From: an uncultured beta proteobacterium
GTDB taxonomy: Bacteria > Pseudomonadota > Gammaproteobacteria > Burkholderiales > Burkholderiaceae_C
Direction of reading: 5' to 3'
DNA: 6,431 bases
Assembly: GCA_903958915.1 (NCBI GenBank)
Contig: CAJBVC010000907.1
Span: 1 to 6,431, forward strand
This document shows, one piece after another, positions 1-6,431 of this stretch; the first letter of the stretch is position 1; every line of letters starts with the position of its first letter. A model generated the notes under the pieces. That model did no database searches. It was not told the DNA's origin and saw nothing but the letters and a program-made list of their open reading frames with translations. The translations under genes and the position numbers were made by a program.

Positions 1-2
1 CC

Positions 3-71
3 GATAAGGCTTCCTTGGACCTACCCCCAGACGCCGCTTTCGATCCAGACCGTACCAGTCAACCCAGTTAG
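3..71 (+). CDS. Possible 3' end of a convergent gene (partial, product uncertain)
   Basis: A plus-strand frame is open from the window edge and ends in TAG at 69-71. It encodes about 22 residues, rich in Pro and Asp, with the pattern [12 protein letters not shown] near the end. The stop overlaps the proB stop codon by two bases, a layout typical of tightly packed convergent genes. From memory, RNA pyrophosphohydrolase (RppH/NudH) of related Burkholderiales lies near proB and has a disordered, Pro/Asp-rich C-terminal tail, so rppH is one candidate; this is inference. No domain is visible in so short a piece. It could also be a chance open frame, since another plus-strand frame here is open too. 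Confidence 0.35.
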   Translation, partial: DKASLDLPPDAAFDPDRTSQPS

Positions 72-1213
72 CGGGTCAACACCAGATTGTCGCGGTGCAG
101 CATTTCTGGCTCGGCAGCGTAGCCGAGCAGTTTTTCAAATTCGCTGGAGGGCTTGCGACACAGCAGTCGCGCTTCAGTGCTTGCATAGTTGGCAAGTCCT
201 CGTGCAATTTCTCTGCCTTCGCCGTCGACCACACCGATCACATCGCCGCGCGAAAAGTCACCGTCGACCTTGACCATTCCAATCGGCAGCAAACTCTTGC
301 CTTCTTCTCGCAGCTTGCTTGCAGCGCCGTCGTCCACCACCACCGAACCACGCATCTGCAAATGGTCGGCCATCCACTGTTTACGTGCCTGCGTCTTTTG
401 CGTTTGTGCTACCAGCAGTGTCCCAATGGACTCGCCCTGCGCCAACCGAACCAGTGCGTCAGGCTCCCGACCCCAGGCAATCACGGTGGACGCGCCCGAC
501 CCCGCAGCCCGTTTGGCGGCGAGTATCTTGGTAATCATCCCGCCACGCCCTATGCTCGAACCTACGCCGCCTGCCATCACTTCCAGCGCGGGGTCGCCCG
601 CCTTGGCTTCGTGAACAAACTGAGCTTGTGGGTCCTTTCGGGGATCCGCAGTGAACAGGCCCTTTTGATCGGTCAGGATGACTAGCGCATCGGCTTCGAC
701 CAGATTGGCCACCAGGGCACCCAAAGTGTCGTTGTCACCAAACTTGATTTCGTCGTTGACAACCGTGTCGTTTTCGTTGATGACAGGCACCACCCCCAGC
801 TTTAGCAGGGTCAGCAAGGTGGAGCGCGCGTTGAGGTAGCGCTCGCGATCGGCCAGGTCGGCATGGGTCAACAACACTTGCGCGCTGCCCAGGTTATTCA
901 ACCGCAGCTTCGTTTCGTACATTTGCGCCAGACCCATTTGTCCGACGGCGGCGGCGGCCTGCAACTCCTGAATCGCGTGTGGCCGCACCGACCAGCCCAG
1001 GCGCTTCATCCCCTCGGCGATGGCGCCGCTGGAGACCATGATGACTTCGCGCCCTTCGCGTATCAGTTGCGCCATTTGCCGGCACCATTCACCGATGGCC
1101 TGCTCGTCAAGCCCCCGGCCCTCATTGGTCACCAGACTCGAGCCGACCTTCACCACAATGCGTTTGGCATCACGCAAAATGACGGATTGGGAAATTTGAA
1201 CCATATGTGGCAT
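68..1213 (-). CDS. proB: Glutamate 5-kinase ProB
   Basis: This enzyme phosphorylates L-glutamate with ATP to gamma-glutamyl phosphate, the first and feedback-controlled step of proline synthesis in the cytoplasm. The 381-residue product has an amino-acid-kinase domain (about 17-265) followed by a PUA domain (about 288-365), the full bacterial architecture. Visible motifs are KVGSS at 22-26 (phosphate binding), SSGA at 61-64, NEND at 146-149 and GDND at 159-162 (glutamate/proline site), [12 protein letters not shown] at 181-192, and GRGGMITK at 222-229 (nucleotide side). An in-frame TGA sits immediately before the first ATG, so the start is that ATG or the ATG three codons later (1204); neither has a good Shine-Dalgarno. 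The gene lies 45 bases downstream of obgE and is probably cotranscribed with it. The partner gene proA is not in the window. Confidence 0.96.
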   Translation of the reverse strand: MPHMVQISQSVILRDAKRIVVKVGSSLVTNEGRGLDEQAIGEWCRQMAQLIREGREVIMVSSGAIAEGMKRLGWSVRPHAIQELQAAAAVGQMGLAQMYETKLRLNNLGSAQVLLTHADLADRERYLNARSTLLTLLKLGVVPVINENDTVVNDEIKFGDNDTLGALVANLVEADALVILTDQKGLFTADPRKDPQAQFVHEAKAGDPALEVMAGGVGSSIGRGGMITKILAAKRAAGSGASTVIAWGREPDALVRLAQGESIGTLLVAQTQKTQARKQWMADHLQMRGSVVVDDGAASKLREEGKSLLPIGMVKVDGDFSRGDVIGVVDGEGREIARGLANYASTEARLLCRKPSSEFEKLLGYAAEPEMLHRDNLVLTR

Positions 1214-1258
1214 TCAGGCCCGCCAACAGTGCGTAGGCAGCTATCCATTTAGTAGCAA
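1214..1258 (-). repeat. Possible copy of a small dispersed intergenic repeat
   Basis: The 45-base gap between obgE and proB reads, on the minus strand, GCTACTAAATGGATAGCTGC followed by CTACGCACTGTTGGCGGGCC. From memory, Comamonadaceae genomes carry many short intergenic elements of the form GCTA(C/T)TAAA...ATAGCTGC...GCGC/ACGCA..., and this gap looks like a truncated member. The inner GCTA/TAGC halves could form a small stem. The match is recalled rather than computed, and only one copy lies in this window. The element leaves little room for a promoter, and the proB start follows immediately. Confidence 0.35.
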
Positions 1259-2344
<1,086 letters not shown>

Positions 2345-2355
2345 CTATAAACGAC

Positions 2356-2380
2356 AAACCCCGCGCAGGGCGCAGGGTTT
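2356..2380 (-). terminator. Strong intercistronic hairpin between rpmA and obgE
   Basis: AAACCC (2356-2361) pairs with GGGTTT (2375-2380). After a single mismatch, GCGC (2363-2366) pairs with GCGC (2370-2373) around a three-base loop. In the minus-strand transcript the stem's last bases are GGGTTT, followed by GTCGTTTATAG, so there is a short, interrupted U-rich tail. This suggests a partial terminator or an RNA-stability/processing hairpin that lowers obgE-proB expression relative to rplU-rpmA. The imperfect U-tract and the absence of a clear promoter after it argue against complete termination. The pairing is seen directly; the function is inferred. Confidence 0.55.
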
Positions 2381-2402
2381 CTCTGGGGGAGCTTGCCGCA
2401 AA

Positions 2403-2660
2403 TCAGGCTGCAGTAACGCTCACCGTCTGCTTGTTCAACGCACCCTTGGTCGCAAAAGACACATGTCCTTCTGCCAGAGCAAACAGAGTGTGGTCCTTGC
2501 CAATGCCAACATTGGTGCCGGGGTGGAACTTGGTGCCGCGCTGACGGACGATGATCGCGCCGCCGCTGACCAACTCGCCGCCGAACTTCTTCACACCGAG
2601 CATTTTGGGCTTGGAATCGCGCCCGTTTCGCGTAGAGCCGCCGCCTTTTTTCTGTGCCAT
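2403..2660 (-). CDS. rpmA: 50S ribosomal protein L27
   Basis: L27 is a small basic protein of the large subunit whose N-terminal tail reaches toward the peptidyl transferase centre and helps position tRNA. The 85-residue product begins [16 protein letters not shown], the characteristic flexible Gly/Lys/Arg-rich tail. The compact core follows, with KFGGE and [10 protein letters not shown] at about 47-49 and in the surrounding region. Its length is the usual bacterial one. There is no N-terminal extension of the kind cleaved in Firmicutes, so Ala2 follows the initiator directly. The start lies four bases after the rplU stop, with a good Shine-Dalgarno inside the end of rplU, indicating coupled, near-equal production of L21 and L27. 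Confidence 0.98.
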   Translation of the reverse strand: MAQKKGGGSTRNGRDSKPKMLGVKKFGGELVSGGAIIVRQRGTKFHPGTNVGIGKDHTLFALAEGHVSFATKGALNKQTVSVTAA

Positions 2661-2664
2661 GACC

Positions 2665-2976
2665 TTATCCTGCGATAGCGCCGATTTGCAGTTCAGTAAA
2701 CTGCTGGCGGTGCCCTTGACGTTTCTGATAGTGCTTGCGACGACGCATCTTGAAAATGCGCACTTTGTCGTGCTTTCCGTGAGAAATTACTGTGACCGTG
2801 ACGGTCGCGCCGGACACCAAGGGTGTGCCAACCTTGAGTTCAGCGCCGTGTCCGACAGCCAAAACCTGGTCGATCACAATCTCTTGGCCTACGTCCGCAG
2901 CAATCTGTTCTACTTTAATTTTTTCGCCAGCAGCAACTCGATACTGTTTGCCACCGGTTTTTATGACCGCGTACAT
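2665..2976 (-). CDS. rplU: 50S ribosomal protein L21
   Basis: L21 binds 23S rRNA in the large ribosomal subunit and assembles with L20 in early 50S formation. The 103-residue product matches the family's usual length and begins [20 protein letters not shown], a signature of L21. The basic stretch [20 protein letters not shown] near the C-terminus is the conserved rRNA-binding segment. The ATG start is supported by AGAGG five bases upstream. It is the first gene of rplU-rpmA-obgE-proB, with a strong promoter about 50 bases before the start and tRNA-Pro immediately upstream on the same strand. Nothing is truncated or odd. Confidence 0.98.
   Translation of the reverse strand: MYAVIKTGGKQYRVAAGEKIKVEQIAADVGQEIVIDQVLAVGHGAELKVGTPLVSGATVTVTVISHGKHDKVRIFKMRRRKHYQKRQGHRQQFTELQIGAIAG
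2668..2671 (-). promoter_or_regulatory. Ribosome binding site of rpmA inside the rplU end
   Basis: AGGA on the minus strand lies seven bases before the rpmA ATG and overlaps the last sense codon and first stop base of rplU. A terminating ribosome on rplU therefore covers the rpmA initiation site, which implies translational coupling. Confidence 0.75.
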
Positions 2977-2981
2977 GTTGA

Positions 2982-2986
2982 CCTCT
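2982..2986 (-). promoter_or_regulatory. Ribosome binding site of rplU
   Basis: AGAGG on the minus strand sits five bases before the rplU ATG. It is one of only two convincing Shine-Dalgarno sequences in the window, the other being that of rpmA, as expected for highly expressed ribosomal protein genes. Confidence 0.75.
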
Positions 2987-3025
2987 TTAACTTGACTCCA
3001 CGAACGAATTTTCGCAGAGCCTGAG

Positions 3026-3034
3026 ATTATAGCA
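3026..3034 (-). promoter_or_regulatory. Extended -10 promoter for rplU-rpmA(-obgE-proB)
   Basis: The minus strand reads TGCTATAAT: a perfect sigma-70 -10 hexamer TATAAT (3026-3031) with the extended TGn element just upstream. No good -35 hexamer is found at 16-18 bases, where the sequence runs into the 3' flank of tRNA-Pro, and the extended -10 may compensate. Transcription would begin near 3019, giving a leader of roughly 40 bases before the rplU ATG. The element is seen directly; activity is inferred. Confidence 0.7.
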
Positions 3035-3052
3035 ATTTTCGCGAGACCATTG

Positions 3053-3131
<79 letters not shown>

Positions 3132-3157
3132 CGGCATGAGCTTTATTTTCGTACCAA

Positions 3158-4141
3158 TCAGCTGTTTCTGGTGAGCAACTGAGTTGCCAATTGTATCAAA
3201 CAGGTCGTGTGCGGGCCGGCGGGCAAACGCTGCGCTGCGCCAATAGCGCGCTGGGCTTCCTGATGGGCTGCCGCACGGGCCACATCCAGTGCACCAGTCG
3301 CATTCACGATGCGAATCACCTCATCCAGAGCGCCAACATCACCCAATTCAATGGCACGCGTAATGGTCTCGCGCTGGGACAGGGATCCACGTTGCATGGC
3401 AGCGATGAGGGGGAGCGTAGATTTTCCTTCGCGCAGGTCATCGCCAAGGCTTTTGCCCATGACTGATGCATCTCCAGCGTAATCGAGAACATCATCTATC
3501 ACCTGAAAAGCCGTTCCCAGCGCCTGGCCGTATTCAGCGCAGGCCTGCTCCATGGGGTCGCTGGCGTCAGCGAGAATGGCACCGACTCGTGCACTGGCTT
3601 CAAACAGTTTGGCCGTCTTGGAACGGATGACCTGCAGGTAACCGGCTTCGTCGAGCGCGGCGTTATGCATGTTCATGAGTTGCATGACTTCGCCCTCGGC
3701 AATGACGTTGGTGGCATCGGCTAGCACCTGCATGATTCGCATGCTGTTGGCTTCGACCATCATCTGAAAGGCACGCGAGTAAAGGAAATCGCCAACCAGC
3801 ACGCTGGCCGGATTGCCGAATTTAGCGTTGGCGGTTGCGTTCCCACGGCGCAGGACCGATTCATCGACCACATCGTCGTGCAACAGCGTTGCTGTGTGGA
3901 TGAACTCCACTACCGCAGCCAGATTGAACCTCTGGCTACCGGTGTAGCCCAAGGCACCGCAACTCAGCAACAGCAAAACCGGGCGCAAACGCTTCCCGCC
4001 AGCCGAAATGATGTATTGCGCGACGCTCCCGACCAATGGCACGCCAGAGTTGAGCCTCAGGGCAATGACCTGGTCAACTTGACGCATGTCCTGTTCGACG
4101 ATGGACAGCCCTGTCGATGGGTCGGCTATTTTTGCGTGCAA
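3158..4141 (-). CDS. ispB: Octaprenyl diphosphate synthase IspB (trans-polyprenyl synthase)
   Basis: The enzyme extends farnesyl diphosphate with isopentenyl diphosphate to a long all-trans chain, most likely C40 for ubiquinone-8. With the start chosen here it has 327 residues, close to the E. coli length. Motifs are GGKRLRP (48-54), the first aspartate-rich motif DDVVD within HDDVVDE (89-93), GDFLYSRAFQM, QLMNM, KTAKLFEAS, and the second aspartate-rich motif DDVLD (216-220) followed by KSLGDDLREGK. The start is uncertain. The frame is open through tRNA-Asp, so it must begin inside 4087-4202, where the only ATG is at 4087 and would remove the first helix. TTG at 4141 best matches family N-termini; CTG at 4150 and TTG at 4195/4198 are alternatives. 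None has a Shine-Dalgarno. The gene sits between tRNA-Asp and tRNA-Pro. Confidence 0.93.
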   Translation of the reverse strand: MHAKIADPSTGLSIVEQDMRQVDQVIALRLNSGVPLVGSVAQYIISAGGKRLRPVLLLLSCGALGYTGSQRFNLAAVVEFIHTATLLHDDVVDESVLRRGNATANAKFGNPASVLVGDFLYSRAFQMMVEANSMRIMQVLADATNVIAEGEVMQLMNMHNAALDEAGYLQVIRSKTAKLFEASARVGAILADASDPMEQACAEYGQALGTAFQVIDDVLDYAGDASVMGKSLGDDLREGKSTLPLIAAMQRGSLSQRETITRAIELGDVGALDEVIRIVNATGALDVARAAAHQEAQRAIGAAQRLPAGPHTTCLIQLATQLLTRNS

Positions 4142-4202
4142 GGCAGTCAGTTGATTAAAAAATACCGCAGCATGAAGCCGTGGTATTTTTGGCAACAATA
4201 AT

Positions 4203-4279
4203 TGGCGGAGTGGACGGGACTCGAACCCGCGACCCCCGGCGTGACAGGCCGGTATTCTAACCAACTGAACTACCACTCC
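4203..4279 (-). tRNA. tRNA-Asp, anticodon GTC
   Basis: This is a complete 77-base tRNA. The acceptor stem GGAGTGG/CCACTCC is fully paired. The D arm is GTTC/GAAT. The anticodon stem CCGGC/GCCGG encloses CTGTCAC, giving GTC, which reads GAC and GAU. The T arm GCGGG/CCCGT encloses TTCGAGT. Discriminator G73, an AspRS identity base, and an encoded CCA (4203-4205) follow. It is the last tRNA of the Ala-Glu-Asp cluster and ends about 60 bases before the chosen ispB start, so its 3' processing would set the 5' end of any cotranscribed ispB message. Confidence 0.98.
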
Positions 4280-4336
4280 TGGTAGATAGCTTTGCTGTCT
4301 TGCACTCTCATGCGCGACAACCAAGTGCTACAAACT

Positions 4337-4412
4337 TGGCGACCCCACGGGGATTCGAACCCCGGTACCTACCGTGAAAGGGTAGTGTCCTAGGCCTCTA
4401 GACGATGGGGTC
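4337..4412 (-). tRNA. tRNA-Glu, anticodon TTC
   Basis: This is a complete 76-base tRNA. The acceptor stem GACCCCA/TGGGGTC is fully paired. The D arm is GTCT/GGAC. The anticodon stem CTACC/GGTAG encloses CTTTCAC, giving TTC, which reads GAA and GAG. A four-base variable loop is followed by the T arm CGGGG/CCCCG around TTCGAAT. Discriminator G and an encoded CCA (4337-4339) end it. It lies two genes downstream of gltX, the enzyme that charges it. The 57-base spacer to tRNA-Asp holds no convincing promoter or terminator. Confidence 0.98.
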
Positions 4413-4455
4413 AAAACCTGTGGACTAATCCAACTTAACAATTCAGCAGAAACCT

Positions 4456-4531
<76 letters not shown>

Positions 4532-4575
4532 TAACCTAAGAAGGCCTCACAGCATTCTTAATTTCCGAGCCTCAA

Positions 4576-4581
4576 ATTATA
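4576..4581 (-). promoter_or_regulatory. Candidate promoter of the tRNA Ala-Glu-Asp cluster
   Basis: The minus strand has a perfect TATAAT whose central bases form the gltX stop codon (CTA TAA T). A weak -35 candidate, TTGAAG, lies 19 bases upstream inside the last gltX codons; spacing and match are both imperfect. Transcription would start near 4569, giving a leader of just under 40 bases to the tRNA-Ala 5' end. No terminator separates gltX from the tRNAs, so readthrough could add to their expression. Activity is inferred. Confidence 0.5.
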
Positions 4582-5995
4582 GCCCAACTAATACGACGGC
4601 CTTCAATCTGGAGATTACTTTTTCTCGATCACACAATTCCAGCACGGCATCCAGCGAGGGCGTCTGGGCAGTACCCATCACCAGCACCCGCACCGGCATC
4701 GCCAACTGTGGCATCTTCAATCCACTTGCCGCAAGAACTTCCTTGATGGCAGCAGCAATCGAAGCCCTGTCCCACGAACAAGCTGCCAGCTTTTCAGCGA
4801 GCATGGCAATCGCCGGCCGCACTGCATCGGTGACATGCTGTTGAAGCTCCGAGGCCACCGGGGTTATATCCGCGTAGAACTTTGCTGCCCACTGTGCCAA
4901 CGCAACCGTGGTATCACAGCGATCCTTCAACAACCCGCACAACTTTGGTAAGTGGCTTTGGATCACAGCCGACTCCAAATTGACGCCGATTTTGACTAGC
5001 TGCACTGCGACCAACTGGGCGAGTCGATCGTTGTCCGCTTGCTTGATGTATTGGGCATTAACCCACAGCAGTTTGGCGGGGTCCCACTGCGCAGGACTCT
5101 TGTTCAGATGGGTGCCATCAAACCATGCCACCAACTGTTCCTGGCTGAACAGTTCATCGTCGCCGTGGCTCCAGCCCAGCCGCGCCAGGTAGTTCAGCAT
5201 GGCCTCTGGCAGATACCCCCCCTCTTCGTAAGCCGTGACACTTACGGCACCGCGCCGTTTGGAGAGTTTTTGCCCGTCGTCACCCAGGATCACAGGACAA
5301 TGCCCGAACAGTGGTAGTGGCGCACCCAGCGCGTTGAAAATATTGATCTGCCACGGGGTGTTGTTGATGTGCTCATCACCACGAAACACGTGGCTGATCA
5401 GCATGTCCCAATCATCCACCACCACGGCGAAGTTGTAGGTCGGAATCCCATCCGTGCGAGCGATGATGAGGTCATCAATCTCCCGGTTGCTGATGGTGAT
5501 AGGGCCTTTCACCAAGTCGTCCCAGGTGACATCGCCATCCGTGGGATTGCAAAACCGCACCACGGGTTGCACGCCTTCGGGGACGGGCGGGAGTGTTTTT
5601 CCGGGCGCGGGGCGCCAACGGCCGTCGTACAGCGTCTTCTCACCCCTGGCGCGTTTGGCCTCACGGGTTGCCTCGAGTTCTTCGGGGGTGCTGTAACAGT
5701 AGTAGGCCTTGCCCTCAGCAAGCAGTCGGTCCAGCACTTCCTTATAGCGACTCAAACGCTGCATCTGGTAGATCGGGCCCTCGTCGTAGTTCAGCCCGAG
5801 CCATCGCATCGACGCCAGAATCTGTTCCACCGAATCTTGCGTGGAGCGGGCGACATCGGTGTCTTCAATGCGCAATACAAATTCGCCACCAAAATGCCGT
5901 GCGTAAGCCCATGAATAGAGCGCCGTGCGCGCTGTTCCCAAGTGCAGGAAACCGGTGGGGGATGGTGCAATGCGGGTGCGAATTTTTGTTGTCAT
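4577..5995 (-). CDS. gltX: Glutamyl-tRNA synthetase
   Basis: This class I aminoacyl-tRNA synthetase attaches glutamate to tRNA-Glu using ATP. The 472-residue product has the usual bacterial length. The Rossmann domain carries the HIGH-type motif FLHLG (16-20) after APSPTG, then RIEDTD (42-47), and the KMSKS-type motif KLSKR (243-247). A helical C-terminal anticodon-binding region follows. In the inserted domain E. coli has a zinc-binding Cys/His set; here only one Cys remains (CYSTPEE near residue 100, and GRWRP where E. coli has GRCRH), so this looks like a zinc-free form. The ATG overlaps the stop of the upstream metZ-like gene (ATGA) and no clear Shine-Dalgarno precedes it, suggesting coupled translation. 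Whether it also charges tRNA-Gln cannot be told here. Confidence 0.97.
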   Translation of the reverse strand: MTTKIRTRIAPSPTGFLHLGTARTALYSWAYARHFGGEFVLRIEDTDVARSTQDSVEQILASMRWLGLNYDEGPIYQMQRLSRYKEVLDRLLAEGKAYYCYSTPEELEATREAKRARGEKTLYDGRWRPAPGKTLPPVPEGVQPVVRFCNPTDGDVTWDDLVKGPITISNREIDDLIIARTDGIPTYNFAVVVDDWDMLISHVFRGDEHINNTPWQINIFNALGAPLPLFGHCPVILGDDGQKLSKRRGAVSVTAYEEGGYLPEAMLNYLARLGWSHGDDELFSQEQLVAWFDGTHLNKSPAQWDPAKLLWVNAQYIKQADNDRLAQLVAVQLVKIGVNLESAVIQSHLPKLCGLLKDRCDTTVALAQWAAKFYADITPVASELQQHVTDAVRPAIAMLAEKLAACSWDRASIAAAIKEVLAASGLKMPQLAMPVRVLVMGTAQTPSLDAVLELCDREKVISRLKAVVLVGL

Positions 5996-6431
5996 GCCAA
6001 GGGGTCCAGTCCCAACGCCAGGTCGGTCTTCAGGTCTTCAATATGGTCTAAGCCAACCGCCAGGCGGATCAGCCCTTGACCGATGCCGGCCGCGCGACGC
6101 TGGTCTTCTGTCAGACGTCCATGCGAGGTGCTTGCGGGGTGGCTGATGGTGGTTTTGGTATCGCCCAGATTGGTGGTGAGGGAACACACGCGTACCGCGT
6201 CGATTGCCGAAAAAGCATTGCGCCGCAGTACCTCGGGGCCGTCACCGTGTACGTCAAAGGAAACCACTGCAGCACCCAACCCCTTGCCGCTGGCGGATTG
6301 TTGCCGCATGGCCAGCGTATGTTGCGGATGGCTGGCCAAGCCCGGGTAGTAGACCCGCTTCACCGCAGGATGTTGTTCCAACCATTGCGCCAGTGCCAAT
6401 GCCCGTTCGGACTGCGCCTGCATGCGAATAC
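5992..6431 (-). CDS. metZ: O-succinylhomoserine sulfhydrylase, C-terminal part (partial)
   Basis: This is the C-terminal part, about 145 residues, of a Cys/Met-metabolism PLP-dependent enzyme. The frame continues past the right edge, so an internal ATG at 6423 is not the start. Visible family features are the hydrophobic run [13 protein letters not shown], the FDV strand, [19 protein letters not shown] with the substrate-carboxylate region, the motif HGRLTEDQR, and [17 protein letters not shown] at the end. The PLP lysine lies outside the window. MetZ makes homocysteine from O-succinylhomoserine and sulfide; MetB, MetC and MetY relatives share the fold. The choice of MetZ rests on similarity to remembered Burkholderiales sequences. 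It ends in TGA overlapping the gltX ATG, so the two probably form one operon. Confidence 0.85.
   Translation of the reverse strand, partial: IRMQAQSERALALAQWLEQHPAVKRVYYPGLASHPQHTLAMRQQSASGKGLGAAVVSFDVHGDGPEVLRRNAFSAIDAVRVCSLTTNLGDTKTTISHPASTSHGRLTEDQRRAAGIGQGLIRLAVGLDHIEDLKTDLALGLDPLA

Noticed and set aside
45..62. Near-palindrome GACCGTACCAGTC beyond the proB stop as a terminator
   Set aside because: The stem is too short, the pairing imperfect and no T-tract follows on either strand.
4160..4200. TTGCCA after tRNA-Asp as a -35 box for an ispB promoter
   Set aside because: No acceptable -10 hexamer occurs 16-18 bases downstream; the nearest TATTTT is too far.
4142..4324. N-terminal extension of ispB to an ATG at 4324, giving a 388-residue protein
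   Set aside because: The extra residues are a translation of tRNA-Asp (VVVQLVRIPACHAGGRGFE...), not protein sequence; no IspB relative has them.
4280..4336. Possible hairpin (GCACT...AGTGC) in the tRNA-Glu to tRNA-Asp spacer
   Set aside because: Only five base pairs with a 17-base loop and no U-tract; not enough for a terminator or regulatory RNA.
5369..5914. Plus-strand open frames antisense to gltX
   Set aside because: They lie opposite a fully conserved synthetase gene, show no family features and have no ribosome binding signal that I could see.

Overview
This window reads as ordinary housekeeping chromosome from a beta-proteobacterium. The gene order and protein sequences resemble Burkholderiales of the family Comamonadaceae (Rhodoferax/Polaromonas-like). 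That placement comes from remembered family sequences and was not searched. Apart from a possible gene end at the left edge, every gene is on the minus strand, so the region is transcribed from right to left.

In transcription order: the C-terminal third of a PLP-dependent sulfhydrylase, probably O-succinylhomoserine sulfhydrylase (metZ), overlaps the start of glutamyl-tRNA synthetase (gltX) at an ATGA junction. Next comes a tRNA cluster, Ala(GGC), Glu(TTC) and Asp(GTC), with a candidate promoter whose -10 hexamer overlaps the gltX stop codon. Octaprenyl diphosphate synthase (ispB) follows, then tRNA-Pro(CGG). A clear extended -10 promoter then precedes rplU-rpmA-obgE-proB, encoding ribosomal proteins L21 and L27, the ribosome-assembly GTPase Obg and glutamate 5-kinase. 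A strong hairpin lies between rpmA and obgE. At the left edge, a short plus-strand reading frame probably represents the end of a convergent gene, its stop overlapping that of proB.

Most of the window serves translation: charging enzyme, four tRNAs, two 50S proteins and a 50S assembly GTPase. Three biosynthetic genes are interleaved: metZ for methionine, ispB for the ubiquinone side chain and proB for proline. All four tRNAs have complete cloverleaves and genome-encoded CCA ends. No mobile element, CRISPR array, phage gene, toxin system or obviously novel system was found, and no gene-free stretch exceeds about 100 bases. The points worth a second look are small: the unusual ispB start just after a tRNA, the promoter inside the gltX end, the hairpin dividing the L21/L27 genes from obgE, and a probable dispersed repeat between obgE and proB.
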